A stretch of 64,000 nucleotides of DNA from Armatimonadota bacterium (GTDB lineage: Bacteria; Armatimonadota; UBA5829), in the NCBI GenBank assembly GCA_023474015.1, contig JAMCYN010000092.1, positions 1 to 64,000 on the forward strand, given 5' to 3'. The translations under genes and the position numbers were made by a program. The notes under the pieces are model-generated. The model saw only the letters and a program-made list of their open reading frames with translations. It was not told the origin of the DNA and did no database searches. Below, in pieces: positions 18,312 through 27,007 of this stretch; position 1 is the first letter of the stretch, and every line of letters begins with the position of its first letter.

Positions 18312-20638
18312 GCCCCACCCTCCGGCCTCTCCAGCAATGAGTATACCAGCACAAGCACCGTCATGGCTATCATTATGCTCGCCATCACGACGCCCGAGTC
18401 ATTGAACAGAAACGCGACCGCCGCGCCGATCAGCGAGGCTTTGAGGCCAGCCACGAGCGAGGGGTCCTTGCCGAGCGTCTTCAGTACTTTCGCCTGAACG
18501 CCCCAGAACCACAGCGCAAGGAACGGCATAAACGACATGGTCACCCAGATCGATTGCTTAGTCCCCGCCAGGCGGATGTTAAGCATCATCTTCCTGGACA
18601 CCAGTTCAAACAAATAGCCCGCTCCGATCTTTTCGGCAAGCCCTGTCGCCCGCCCGGCATGCGACGCCGCGGCCCCCGCCATCTTCAAATCCACAAACGC
18701 AAGCCCGGCCACCAGAGCAAACGCGATCACGAGCCACGCCGCGACGTGCCGCGTGCCGAACCCGCCGCGCCAAATCGCCGTCCCCAGCAGTCCGAACGTG
18801 ACAATCGCCGCGATGGTCGCGCCATAGTTCGCCCCCAGGCTCCCCACCCCGAGTACGCTCACCACCAGCGCACCGACCAATACGACCGCCCATTTCCGCA
18901 CACGTAAATCGGCGAACAGGCAGGCCGCCGCCGACATTGCTATCAGAATGCCTGCATATTCGTTGCCAATTCCGTAGAACCGCATCGCCGTTATCTGATA
19001 TGAGCTCGGTAATGAGAACTTACACAGCGGGCATCCCAGCGCGGCATCAAACATCAGCACGACGACTGTCACGGCATAGACCACCCGCACGGGAAGAGAG
19101 ATGGATGATCCTACCCTCGAAAGCAGCCAACCAATCGCCAGCGCCCCCGGCACGAGAACCACGAGCGAAACACCCAGCCCCGAGGCATATCCCACGACCC
19201 CAGCCGGTGCAATTACAGCAAGAAGCATGGCCAGAGGCGACGCAGCCCCGATCATCAGGCACGCCTTCAGCAACCCGGATATCTTGCGCGAGATCGGCAG
19301 CGAGAACGCCACCAGCACGCTCGTCACGAAGAACGCCAGCGCGCCCGTGAACGCAAGAAACAGGAGTATCGGCCACACGAGCGACTCATTTGCGACTACT
19401 CGTTTCTCCATGACATGCAGCGAAGCAAGCTCGCTCGTTCCCGACGCTCCCGCAGCCTTTTGCCCGAGCATGCTCTGGTCCACCGACACGCCCATCATCC
19501 CGAGTATTGTCGGCGCGAAGTCACTCGCCGCAATAAGGCCCCGCGTGCGCGTTGTGAGGGACGTGAGGAGGCCGGGCTTCGTGTCGCGGGTCGATATCAC
19601 GATAGGAGTAAGGCGGTTCCACTCATCCGGGGAAGGTGGGCTGAACGACACCAGCACCAGCCCGACACCCGAATCCGCAAGCAAATTCTTCAGCAGCCGA
19701 TCCAGCCCGCGCAGCGCCGCCTCCCGATGCGCCGTGTAAGCCTTATCGGACAACGAAACCTTCATATTGTCAAGGCTGGTCGTGTCGCCGAAATCAACAA
19801 TCACATAGTCCGCCCGCTCTAACGCAAGACTCACACGCCTGCTCAGCAAGTTCACGTCCGACAGCAGCCCGCAACTATCGCCCTTCGCGGGCACGAATCG
19901 AAAGTCGGCGTAGTCGATTTGGCCCCTGGAATCCATCGCGAGCACAGCCGGATTCCCGATCTGTCGGACTGCCGGACTCCCGGACTCCCGGCCTCCAGGA
20001 CAGCCGACCGAGGCGGTCTTCTTTCCGGCCTTGTGCAGGGCATCCGCGAGTGCTCCGAGCCTGACTCCGGCGATATCCACGTTCGCCCTTTGTGCGAGCG
20101 GCAGCGCCAGAAACACTCCCGAAGAGTCGCCGGCGGCGTACCCGGTCCGTGTGGCATATTCGTCCGCCGCTGTCAGGCCGGAAGGCAGGACTTCACCCGC
20201 GCCGTAAACATCATCCACGAACCCGCCGCCCCGGCAGCCGACACCGGCCCCGGCCGTGAGCAGGACCGACCCCTCGGTTTTGGCCCCAGCACAGTTCGGG
20301 CTGATAAGGCCGACACGGCCTTCTTGAACTATCTTGTGAATTGTAGGAAGAGAAGGATCATCGATGTCCGAAAGGAGCAGGCGATTGGCAACTACAACTA
20401 TCAGCTTCGTGGAATCAGCCGCGTTTGCGGGGAGGCACGCCAGCAGAAGGAGAAGAATCGCGAAAACGCGAAAGAGCGAAAGCGCGAAAGGGAAGGGAGG
20501 GATTTGGAAATCCCGGATTGGCTTTGGGGTGGCGATTTGGAGATCGCCACCCATCATAGGTACGTTGGGCCGAGTCTGCAATCCGGGCCCTCCCTTCTGT
20601 TCCCTGTTCCCTGTTCCCTGTTCCCGATCCCCGATCAA
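18299..20638 (-). CDS. Large polytopic membrane protein with alkaline-phosphatase-superfamily-like extracytoplasmic domain
   Basis: After a signal segment (FAILLLLLACLPANAA) residues ~75-420 form an extracytoplasmic domain. DFAPTILGMMGV resembles the end of alkaline phosphatase/sulfatase-fold domains, but I cannot see a full set of metal ligands. About ten membrane helices follow, with GNEYAGILIAMSAAACLF and GANYGATIAAIVTFG conserved-looking. The function is unknown; the place between alaS and ruvX suggests a housekeeping envelope role. Start: a TTG at 20638 overlaps the alaS stop; ATG at 20557 is an alternative. Both lie in repeat-derived sequence, and even the first half of the signal segment (FALSLFRVFAI) is written by a family D repeat. 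A family F repeat lies within codons ~215-230. Confidence 0.8.
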   Translation of the reverse strand: MIGDREQGTGNREQKGGPGLQTRPNVPMMGGDLQIATPKPIRDFQIPPFPFALSLFRVFAILLLLLACLPANAADSTKLIVVVANRLLLSDIDDPSLPTIHKIVQEGRVGLISPNCAGAKTEGSVLLTAGAGVGCRGGGFVDDVYGAGEVLPSGLTAADEYATRTGYAAGDSSGVFLALPLAQRANVDIAGVRLGALADALHKAGKKTASVGCPGGRESGSPAVRQIGNPAVLAMDSRGQIDYADFRFVPAKGDSCGLLSDVNLLSRRVSLALERADYVIVDFGDTTSLDNMKVSLSDKAYTAHREAALRGLDRLLKNLLADSGVGLVLVSFSPPSPDEWNRLTPIVISTRDTKPGLLTSLTTRTRGLIAASDFAPTILGMMGVSVDQSMLGQKAAGASGTSELASLHVMEKRVVANESLVWPILLFLAFTGALAFFVTSVLVAFSLPISRKISGLLKACLMIGAASPLAMLLAVIAPAGVVGYASGLGVSLVVLVPGALAIGWLLSRVGSSISLPVRVVYAVTVVVLMFDAALGCPLCKFSLPSSYQITAMRFYGIGNEYAGILIAMSAAACLFADLRVRKWAVVLVGALVVSVLGVGSLGANYGATIAAIVTFGLLGTAIWRGGFGTRHVAAWLVIAFALVAGLAFVDLKMAGAAASHAGRATGLAEKIGAGYLFELVSRKMMLNIRLAGTKQSIWVTMSFMPFLALWFWGVQAKVLKTLGKDPSLVAGLKASLIGAAVAFLFNDSGVVMASIMIAMTVLVLVYSLLERPEGGACRE
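19950..20000. repeat. Family F repeat (AGTCCGGCAGTCCGG type) inside a coding sequence
   Basis: On the minus strand GGGAGTCCGGGAGTCCGGCA is followed by GTCCGACAG. The same word series occurs intergenically at 58327-58360. It encodes RESGSPAVRQIGNPA in the membrane-protein gene. Confidence 0.7.
20453..20633. repeat. Composite repeat block: families D, B, hairpin K and C
   Basis: In order: ATCGCGAAAACGCGAAAGAG and GCGAAAGCGCGAAAGGG (D); GGGATTTGGAAATCCCGG (B); GGGTGGCGAT...ATCGCCACCC with a six-base loop at 20527-20552 (K); GAGTCTGCAATCCGGGCCC (B); then TTCCCTG tandem units (C). It covers the first ~60 codons of the downstream membrane-protein frame. Confidence 0.85.
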
Positions 20639-23283
20639 CTCGCCTGCGCCCTTATAATCTCAGCCGCCTTCGCCAGCGCCTCATCGACTTTCGAGGCGTC
20701 CTTGCCGCCGGCCTGGGCGAACTCGGGCTTGCCGCCCCCTCCGCCGCCGGCGATCCTGGCGACTTCTCGCAGCGTGTTCCCTGCGTGGAAGCCCCTGCCG
20801 ACGAGGTCCGGCGTGACCTTGCCGATGAAAAGCACCTTGCCGTCCGATACGCCCGCCAGCACCACAACCCCCGATCTGAGCTTGTCCGCGACGCCGTCCG
20901 CGAGCTTTTGAAGCGTCGGCACGTCGACGGTCGGGACCGAGGCGGTCACGAACTTGACCCCCCCGGCTTCCTGAGCGGATTCAACCAGGTCGCCTGCCTG
21001 CTCGGCCGCGCCTTTGGCCTTTAACTTGTCCATCTCCCGCTGGGTCTCGCGAAGGGCCTGAGCGGTTCTCTCAGCCGCCGATACGACCTCCGCCACCGAC
21101 GCGCCCAGCGCATCGGCGGTGCTCCTCACCTGATTTTCGAGATCGTGAACGAACTTGACCGCCGCCTCACCCGTCACGGCCTCGATCCTGCGAAGCCCCG
21201 CGCCGACGCTCGACTCGCTCACCAGCTTGAACAATCCGACCTGCGAACTGTGGCAGAGATGAGTCCCGCCGCACAGCTCGACCGAGACATCCCCCATCCT
21301 CACGACGCGAACTTCATTGCCGTATTTCTCGCCGAACAGCGCGGTCGCGCCCATCTTGCGGGCATCTTCAAGGCTGGCGATCACCGTATTCGCCTGGAGG
21401 TCATCGAGGATGAGCTCGTTGACCCGGTCCTCTATCCGCCGCATCTCATCGGGGGTGACCGCCTGGAAGTGCGAGAAGTCGAACCTGAGCCTGTCCGGAT
21501 CGACCACCGATCCCTTCTGAAGAGCGTGCTCGCCCAATACACCGTGCAGCGCGGCGTGCAGGAGGTGGGTGGCCGTGTGGTTGCGCGCGATGGCCATCCT
21601 GCGCTTTTTGTCGACCACGGCCCGCACCGTATCGCCCACAGAAATCGTGCCTGATCTAACCCGGCCCTTATGGAAGAAGAAGTGCGACGCCTTGACCGTG
21701 TCCAGCACCTCTATCGCGGCCCCGTCCGACGTGACCGAGCCGGTATCTCCGACCTGACCGCCGGATTCGGCGTAAAATGGCGTTACGTCCAGCACGAGAT
21801 CGACCTCATGCCCCTGACCGGCGGTCGAGACGAGCTCATCGCCTATCACAATCGCCAGCACCGTGGCATCGGCTGTGTCTTCCTCATAACCGACGAACTG
21901 TGTGGCCTCAACGGTCTTTTCCAGTTCAAGCAGAGCCGCACTGCCTCCCGCGAGCATGACGGCCCCAAAATCGCTCGATTCCTTGGCCCGCCTGCGCTGC
22001 TCGTCCATGGCGGCCTCGAAGCCCTCGATATCGACCGATATGCCCTTCTCCGCCGCGATCTCTCTCGTCAACTCCAGCGGGAAGCCGTATGTATCGTACA
22101 GCGTGAACGCGGCCTCGCCATCCAGCTTCTTCTCTTCCGACGATGCCGCCAGCTCAATCTGGTCCTCCAGCCTCTGCAGGCCGCTCTCGAGTGTCCGGCG
22201 GAACTTCTCTTCCTCGCTGCCGATGACCTTCTCGACATACCCTTGCCGGTCCACGACCTCGTGATAGACTTCACCCATAATCTCGGGCACAACAGGCGCA
22301 AGCGTGGTCAGGAAGTTCTTCGTAAGCCCGATATTGCGGCCCCGGACGACCGCGTTCCTGATCAGCCTGCGGAGCACGTAGCCGCGCCCAACATTGGACG
22401 GCATCACCCCGTCGGCGATCACAAACACGGCCGAGCGGATGTGGTCGGCAATCACCCTCATCGACTTTGTCGCCTCTTCGCTGGAACCGTAAGCCACACC
22501 TGACAGCAACTCGATGCGTTGAATAATCGGCATAAACAGATCGGTCTCGTAGTCGCTCGGAGCGCCGTTGAGCACGGCTATAGTCCGCTCCAGGCCCATG
22601 CCGGTATCAATATTCTTCGTCGGCAGAGGCTTGAGCGTGCCGTCCTCCTGGCGGTCGAACTGCTGGAAGACCAGGTTCCATATTTCGACGAACCTGTTGG
22701 AATCGTGCGCGATGGACCACGCCGCGTCCTCCGGCCTGCCTTTCTCGGGGGTCATATCGAGGAATATCTCATTGCACGGCCCGCACGGCCCGTTCGGCCC
22801 CTTGCTCGGAGCGTCGGCTGGCCAGTAGTTCTTATCCTCGCCCAGCCGCACTATCCTCTCCGCCGGGAATCCGACCTCCTTGACCCAAACATCGTAGGCC
22901 TCGTCATCGTCTATGTATATGCTGGTCCAAAGGTTATTGGGATCGAGCTTCAGGATTTCGGTAAGGAACTCCCACGCCCAGATGATCGCGTCGCGCTTGA
23001 AGTAGTCACCGAAGCTGAAGTTACCGAGCATTTCGAAGAACGTGTGATGAACCGCGTCGCCGACCTCGTCGATGTCGTCGGTCCGCATACACTTCTGAGA
23101 CGTGACAATCCTCGGGCACGGCGGCACGCGGTCGCCGACGAAATACGGCTTGAATTGCACCATCCCCGCCGAGGTATACAGCAAGCTCGGGTCATCCGGC
23201 ACCAGTGAGTCGCTGGGGTGGATCAGATGCCCCTTGCTTTCGAAGAATTTCAGGTACTTGGTTCTGAGTTCACAGCTAAGCAT
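20635..23283 (-). CDS. alaS: Alanyl-tRNA synthetase
   Basis: Charges tRNA-Ala in the cytoplasm; 882 residues, full length. The class II catalytic core opens with FFESKGHLIHPSDSLVPDDP and has HHTFFEMLGNFSFGDYFK and DTGMGLERT. The editing domain shows HTATHLLHA and CGGTH zinc/active-site motifs. The C-terminal DHHA1-type C-Ala domain ends GGGGGGKPEFAQAGG before ALAKA. Start ATG at 23283. A minus-strand extended -10 box at 23332-23340 is a plausible promoter for the downstream run. The TGA overlaps the TTG of the next gene by four bases. Confidence 0.98.
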   Translation of the reverse strand: MLSCELRTKYLKFFESKGHLIHPSDSLVPDDPSLLYTSAGMVQFKPYFVGDRVPPCPRIVTSQKCMRTDDIDEVGDAVHHTFFEMLGNFSFGDYFKRDAIIWAWEFLTEILKLDPNNLWTSIYIDDDEAYDVWVKEVGFPAERIVRLGEDKNYWPADAPSKGPNGPCGPCNEIFLDMTPEKGRPEDAAWSIAHDSNRFVEIWNLVFQQFDRQEDGTLKPLPTKNIDTGMGLERTIAVLNGAPSDYETDLFMPIIQRIELLSGVAYGSSEEATKSMRVIADHIRSAVFVIADGVMPSNVGRGYVLRRLIRNAVVRGRNIGLTKNFLTTLAPVVPEIMGEVYHEVVDRQGYVEKVIGSEEEKFRRTLESGLQRLEDQIELAASSEEKKLDGEAAFTLYDTYGFPLELTREIAAEKGISVDIEGFEAAMDEQRRRAKESSDFGAVMLAGGSAALLELEKTVEATQFVGYEEDTADATVLAIVIGDELVSTAGQGHEVDLVLDVTPFYAESGGQVGDTGSVTSDGAAIEVLDTVKASHFFFHKGRVRSGTISVGDTVRAVVDKKRRMAIARNHTATHLLHAALHGVLGEHALQKGSVVDPDRLRFDFSHFQAVTPDEMRRIEDRVNELILDDLQANTVIASLEDARKMGATALFGEKYGNEVRVVRMGDVSVELCGGTHLCHSSQVGLFKLVSESSVGAGLRRIEAVTGEAAVKFVHDLENQVRSTADALGASVAEVVSAAERTAQALRETQREMDKLKAKGAAEQAGDLVESAQEAGGVKFVTASVPTVDVPTLQKLADGVADKLRSGVVVLAGVSDGKVLFIGKVTPDLVGRGFHAGNTLREVARIAGGGGGGKPEFAQAGGKDASKVDEALAKAAEIIRAQAS

Positions 23284-23331
23284 TAGTCGAAGGTTCCGTT
23301 CGTATATGATATGCCGTGTTTCCGACGTGAC

Positions 23332-23340
23332 ATTATAACA
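23332..23340 (-). promoter_or_regulatory. Extended -10 promoter candidate for alaS
   Basis: Reading the minus strand, TGTTATAAT is a perfect TGn-TATAAT extended -10, about 48 bases upstream of the alaS ATG. There is no good -35 at 16-18 bases, which an extended -10 does not need. Confidence 0.5.
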
Positions 23341-23378
23341 CAGGGGGAGAAGGAGGGAACAGAAGGGAAGGGAGTTTC

Positions 23379-23415
23379 ATCGCGAAAGCCCGAAAGGGCG
23401 AAAACACGAAATCAG
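23379..23415. repeat. Family D repeat (GCGAAAGCCCGAAAGGGCG type)
   Basis: ATCGCGAAAGCCCGAAAGGG and CGAAAACACGAAATC match the words seen at 16686-16725 (inverted) and 20453-20490. It lies in the 399-bp gap 23284-23682, which has no credible gene. Confidence 0.75.
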
Positions 23416-23470
23416 GGAGGAGCCCGAAAGGGATTCGGCCCCTTTGGAATCGAAGCAACGCAGCTTTCGT

Positions 23471-23571
23471 CCATGTCATCCTGAGGAACGAAGGATCCGC
23501 TTTGAACCGAGCCCTTCGTGATAGTCTAAGCCTCCAAAGCAGATTCTTCGCCTTCGGCTCAGAATGACAAG
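23471..23571. repeat. Family E inverted repeat (TGTCATTCTGAGC type)
   Basis: CCATGTCATCCTGAGGAACG and AAGGATCCGCTTTG are answered by CCAAAGCAGATTCTTCGCC and GGCTCAGAATGACAAGG. The inverted copy matches the words at 8651-8680. It occupies the rest of the gap between alaS and the GNAT gene. Confidence 0.8.
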
Positions 23572-23682
23572 GATGAGGGGTTTGTGCACCTTATGCGGGG
23601 GAATATTACGGCCTTCTTGCGACCCTTATCATCAACAATGAAGTGGATGCCCTTGTAATCAGCCATTGAACGAACTCGCCGC

Positions 23683-24159
23683 CTAACTCTCCGGCTTCAC
23701 GGCCCCGTTATTGACCACCAGCTTGGCGATATACTCCCCGCACAGCATCTGGCCGGTCCTGGCAAAATTCAGACTGCCGTAGAGGGCCGCTGCCACGAAG
23801 TTCTCGGGACGGTAGCCTGTGTAGATCTCGTCGCAGTCCGAGCGCTCGCTCAGCGTCCTTATAATCTCACGCAGGGCCGCCTTACCGTAACCGCGACCCT
23901 GGTGCGCCATGTCAATCATCAGACGGAATATCCAATACTTCCCGTCGTCCGGGTCGATGCCGTACATCGCGTATCCCACCATCACATCGCCATTGTATAT
24001 GCCGACCTGAACGAACGTGGGCTCAGCCTTGAACTCGAAAGTCCGATACGAGTTCGGCGCCATCAACCCACCCTGCTCCATACGCAGAGTGAGGTTCATA
24101 CATTCTTCCCAGCTATCCCTGTCTATCTCTCTCAGTGTTACTTCAACCACAGCTAACAT
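23683..24159 (-). CDS. GNAT-family N-acetyltransferase (diamine/polyamine acetyltransferase-like)
   Basis: A 158-residue single-domain GNAT enzyme. HQGRGYGKAALREIIR is the acetyl-CoA-binding motif A (Q/RxxGxG/A), preceded by the beta strand YWIFRLMIDM. The N-terminus VTLREIDRDSWEECMNLTL and the C-terminal FVAAALYGSLNFARTG resemble the spermidine/diamine acetyltransferase branch. The acceptor cannot be read from sequence. Start ATG at 24159 has only a weak AGG upstream; a GTG four codons in is an alternative. The gene runs with pfkB but a 78-base gap separates them. Confidence 0.85.
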   Translation of the reverse strand: MLAVVEVTLREIDRDSWEECMNLTLRMEQGGLMAPNSYRTFEFKAEPTFVQVGIYNGDVMVGYAMYGIDPDDGKYWIFRLMIDMAHQGRGYGKAALREIIRTLSERSDCDEIYTGYRPENFVAAALYGSLNFARTGQMLCGEYIAKLVVNNGAVKPES

Positions 24160-24237
24160 ACCTGTCTTGCTTACCTTCTCACCTCTCCGTTCCCACTTCG
24201 CGCCGTAACGGCCAAACTGCCGCTATAACTTGGGGCT

Positions 24238-25203
24238 TCACCCACAGCCGTTCGGCGACGTGGCGCAGCTATTCTCCTGAATGTAGATGAACTCCTCTAT
24301 AACCCCCTGGCTCCTGATGCCGGTAGTCGCCCCCAGGGCCGTCACGCAGAACGCCCCCGTAGCATTCGCAAACTTACCCGTGCGCTCCAGGTCCCAACCG
24401 TTCACCAGCCCCGCCAGGAAGCCCGCCGCGAACGCGTCGCCCGCCCCTGTCGCGTCGAACGCGTTTACCTTGTATATGGGAATACGTAGTTCGGTATCGG
24501 CGCTCCTGATGTAGCAGCCTTCGCTCCCCATCTTGAGCGCGACAACCCCCACGCCCTTGTCCAACAACACCTTGGCCACGTCGGAAGGCTCGTGCCGGCC
24601 GGTAACCATCCGCGCCTCCTCGATGCTTGGTACCGCATAGTCCACGTTAGGCAGGCACGGCTCCAGGAGCTTCATCCAGTTGCCCCGAGAGTCCCAGGCA
24701 GTATCCAGAGTGGTCGTGACCCCCATCTCCCTGGCTTTCTTGAACACCCTTGCTGTCGGCTCCCCATCGAATGCCGGCATCAGCAGCGCACCCGCGACGT
24801 GAAGTATCTTCGAACCCTTGACGATCTCAAAATCGATGTCGGCCTCGGTCAGCGTCGCGTTTGCCCCAATGTAGTGAATGAAACTGCGCTCGCCGTCGCC
24901 GTGAACCATCACCATCGTGGCCGAAGTGGCCGCTTCCTTATCCTTCGCGACTCCCCGGCAATCGATGCCGTTCTTTTCGAGTGAGTTGACCATGAAGTCG
25001 CCGAAACCGTCGCTGCCGACTTTGCCGATAACGGCGGTCTTTATGCCGATCTTCGCGAGGTCGATGCCTGTGTTGTGGGCGCATCCGCCGCCGTGAAGTT
25101 CCATCCGATCAACAAGCGACAGCTTGCCGCGCTCCGGCATCACATCCACCGGCATGCCCACAACGTCCGCGACGAGGATCCCCAGGCAAGTTACATCAGC
25201 CAT
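24238..25203 (-). CDS. PfkB-family sugar/nucleoside kinase
   Basis: A 321-residue ribokinase-like enzyme. GGGCAHNTGIDLAKIG is the N-terminal PfkB signature (the GG hinge) and AFDATGAGDAFAAGFLAGL the C-terminal one, with catalytic Asp in GAGD. HVAGALLMPAFDG is substrate-side. The full set indicates an active ATP-dependent kinase; ribose, adenosine or another sugar cannot be told apart. The C-terminal SCATSPNGCG is Cys-rich and unusual. The start overlaps the 3' end of the upstream membrane-protein gene by eight bases, so the two are co-transcribed. Confidence 0.92.
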   Translation of the reverse strand: MADVTCLGILVADVVGMPVDVMPERGKLSLVDRMELHGGGCAHNTGIDLAKIGIKTAVIGKVGSDGFGDFMVNSLEKNGIDCRGVAKDKEAATSATMVMVHGDGERSFIHYIGANATLTEADIDFEIVKGSKILHVAGALLMPAFDGEPTARVFKKAREMGVTTTLDTAWDSRGNWMKLLEPCLPNVDYAVPSIEEARMVTGRHEPSDVAKVLLDKGVGVVALKMGSEGCYIRSADTELRIPIYKVNAFDATGAGDAFAAGFLAGLVNGWDLERTGKFANATGAFCVTALGATTGIRSQGVIEEFIYIQENSCATSPNGCG

Positions 25204-26041
25204 GTTGTTCCGTACCTTTCATCTCTTCGTGAACAGTGTCATCACGAGCATCGCGCCTGCGCCAGGATTCAGGCAGGCTCCAGGGCCCATCTTCCACCAG
25301 TTCGGATTCCTCTTCAACGATGCCGTACTTTGTGAAGAGTTCGCGCAGGGTGTGAGTGAGGACAAACGCGGTGGCTCCGAGGCCCAGCAGCGCGATCCCA
25401 ATCAACACCGGAATCGCGCACACCACGGCAAACGCGATTATAACAAGAAAGAGCCCGACTGTAAAGCCGGGGTTATCGGCCATCAGCAGGAACGATTTCC
25501 TGAGGATCAACCATGCCCTCGGGCCGGATTCCATCTTCTCTTGCGCTATCAACAGCGGCAGGTGATACATCGTCATCATCATCCATACCAGCGTCAGATA
25601 GAAGCACAGAAATGCCGGCGCCAGCATCGCCAGCTCACGTCTGCTCATCATCGCGAAGAACACCGTGTCGCCCACCAGGACCGCCGTAATGACGAAATCG
25701 ACCACGAACATCCCCAACGCGGGCCGCACGAGCCTTTTGATCCCCACCCACATGTCCGCGACCACGGGATGCTCGTGGAAGACAATTTTGTTCACATAGT
25801 AGTAAACGCCGACCGCGAAGAGATAGACAAACAGCGCGCCGGGCGCAAGAGTGATGAACCACACCGACCCCAGCCCGTGCCCCACAGCCAGCGCAACCAG
25901 GCTCTGAATTCCGACAAACATAATAAACGAACCCAGGCTCACAAAGACGACATATCCCAAGTGATCGTAAGCGGCCCTGAACCCATTACGAAGCGCCCGC
26001 GCGAGACTCGCCGGGTGAAATGCTGTTCGCTGATCGCTCAT
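25196..26041 (-). CDS. Five- to six-helix membrane protein, DUF624/YesL-like
   Basis: The frame extends to 26269, but the credible start is the ATG at 26041 (MSDQRTAFHPASLARALRNG), giving 281 residues. LRNGFRAAYDHLGYVVFVSL at the N-terminus and about six hydrophobic segments resemble the YesL/DUF624-type family, often near sugar-use genes; this assignment is tentative. A TATAAT box ends six bases before the ATG and there is no SD, so the mRNA is probably leaderless. Co-transcribed with the PfkB kinase. Confidence 0.75.
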   Translation of the reverse strand: MSDQRTAFHPASLARALRNGFRAAYDHLGYVVFVSLGSFIMFVGIQSLVALAVGHGLGSVWFITLAPGALFVYLFAVGVYYYVNKIVFHEHPVVADMWVGIKRLVRPALGMFVVDFVITAVLVGDTVFFAMMSRRELAMLAPAFLCFYLTLVWMMMTMYHLPLLIAQEKMESGPRAWLILRKSFLLMADNPGFTVGLFLVIIAFAVVCAIPVLIGIALLGLGATAFVLTHTLRELFTKYGIVEEESELVEDGPWSLPESWRRRDARDDTVHEEMKGTEQHG

Positions 26042-26047
26042 GCATCT

Positions 26048-26076
26048 ATTATACATGACTCGCCGCATTTTGTTTA
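26048..26076 (-). promoter_or_regulatory. Promoter candidate producing a leaderless mRNA
   Basis: On the minus strand TAAACA (26076-26071), a 17-base spacer, then TATAAT (26053-26048). The ATG begins at 26041, the expected start of transcription. Confidence 0.6.
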
Positions 26077-26298
26077 ATAGGCTTGCCGCGGAACCGGGGC
26101 GTCGGACATCCGCGGTAGCTTTCAAGTCACGAAAGAAGGTAGTGCCCATATATAGCGTGATGCCGTGCCGGCTTTCACGCGGGCGCTGTAATCTTGTCAT
26201 CCCTTTCCGTCTGTCGCATGTTGCCCGCTTACCACTTTCCACCACAAGCTCAACGCGAGCTTGTGACAAAAAAGTTGCGAAAAATCTTCCGAGAGTAC

Positions 26299-26327
26299 TT
26301 GACTGGCTTGGATGCTTACACTATAAT
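26299..26327 (+). promoter_or_regulatory. Strong sigma-70-type promoter of the zinc-ribbon/mraZ operon
   Basis: TTGACT (26299-26304), 17-base spacer, perfect TATAAT (26322-26327). Transcription would start around 26334, within the direct repeats listed next. Confidence 0.85.
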
Positions 26328-26330
26328 CTC

Positions 26331-26360
26331 TGGGTAGATAGTGGTAGATAGTGGTAAATC
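26331..26360 (+). promoter_or_regulatory. Three 10-bp direct repeats, candidate MraZ boxes
   Basis: Three consecutive decamers: TGGGTAGATA, GTGGTAGATA, GTGGTAAATC. MraZ of E. coli binds tandem TGGGN repeats spaced one helical turn apart, and mraZ is the second gene of this operon. The boxes overlap the predicted transcription start, which suits autorepression. Confidence 0.7.
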
Positions 26361-26391
26361 AGGACATTGCAGCCCTAAAGGAGTCGTCCAG

Positions 26392-27006
26392 ATGCCTAAA
26401 CGCGGTGAATCAATGGATATAGTCAGTGAGATATGCGTTGATCAGCAGCCGAGCGGGCTGAGCGCCGTCTACCTGGTCGAGACACGCTCGCCTGAGGAGG
26501 CAGCGGAGATCGGGAAACTGTTCGCGGACTTGCAGTCTCATATTCAGGTGCGCCAGCTCTGCAAGGGGAAGCTGGTGAGCTACGCAGTGCAGGCGGATGA
26601 TTCCCACTCCGGCGTTCTGGATGAGATCGAGGACATATTGAAGCGCAACTACGCGTTCGTGGTTACGCAGCGTTCGTTTGACGATCTCATCTGCCGGATA
26701 GTAGAGGAACTCAGCCGCGATACGGGAAGCAGGCTTCTCAGCATACCGCACTGCAACATATGCGGCAAGCGAGAGCCGTTCCCCAACATGGTGGTCAAGC
26801 TGACGGACGAGGAAGGCTCGGTGCTGATCTCCCGCAGCTACTGCGCTAGGTGCACCGCCGAGGCCGCCGCGCCCAACAACAAGGAGTTCGTGCGGTCGCT
26901 GCTGGCGGCGGATGAGCGCGACTTCGGCAGACTCGCGCATGCCGAACTGGTCAGACGCCCCTCCCGTAAGCAGCCGATAAGATTCAAGATTAAGGACTCA
27001 ATCTGA
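26392..27006 (+). CDS. Conserved-looking zinc-ribbon protein of unknown function
   Basis: Start ATG at 26392 with AAAGGAG eight bases upstream; a GTG at 26341 also opens the frame but lies in the operator-like repeats. 204 residues. The N-terminal ~110 residues look like an alpha/beta domain (SAVYLVETRSPEEAAEIGKL). The C-terminal part has a four-cysteine knuckle, CNICGK and CARC about 33 residues apart, likely a zinc site. The following region is basic and ends in SRKQPIRFKIKDSI. I do not recognise the family. mraZ starts immediately after the stop, so both are one operon under the same promoter, which suggests a linked role in cell division or its control. Confidence 0.8.
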   Translation: MPKRGESMDIVSEICVDQQPSGLSAVYLVETRSPEEAAEIGKLFADLQSHIQVRQLCKGKLVSYAVQADDSHSGVLDEIEDILKRNYAFVVTQRSFDDLICRIVEELSRDTGSRLLSIPHCNICGKREPFPNMVVKLTDEEGSVLISRSYCARCTAEAAAPNNKEFVRSLLAADERDFGRLAHAELVRRPSRKQPIRFKIKDSI

Positions 27007-27007
27007 T

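Noticed and set aside
25124..26077. 317-codon plus-strand ORF
   Set aside because: Antisense to the membrane-protein gene; His/Arg/Gln-rich shadow composition.
26042..26269. 76-codon N-terminal extension of the DUF624-like protein
   Set aside because: It would cover the promoter; the region is basic with no conservation, and the ATG at 26041 fits the family start.
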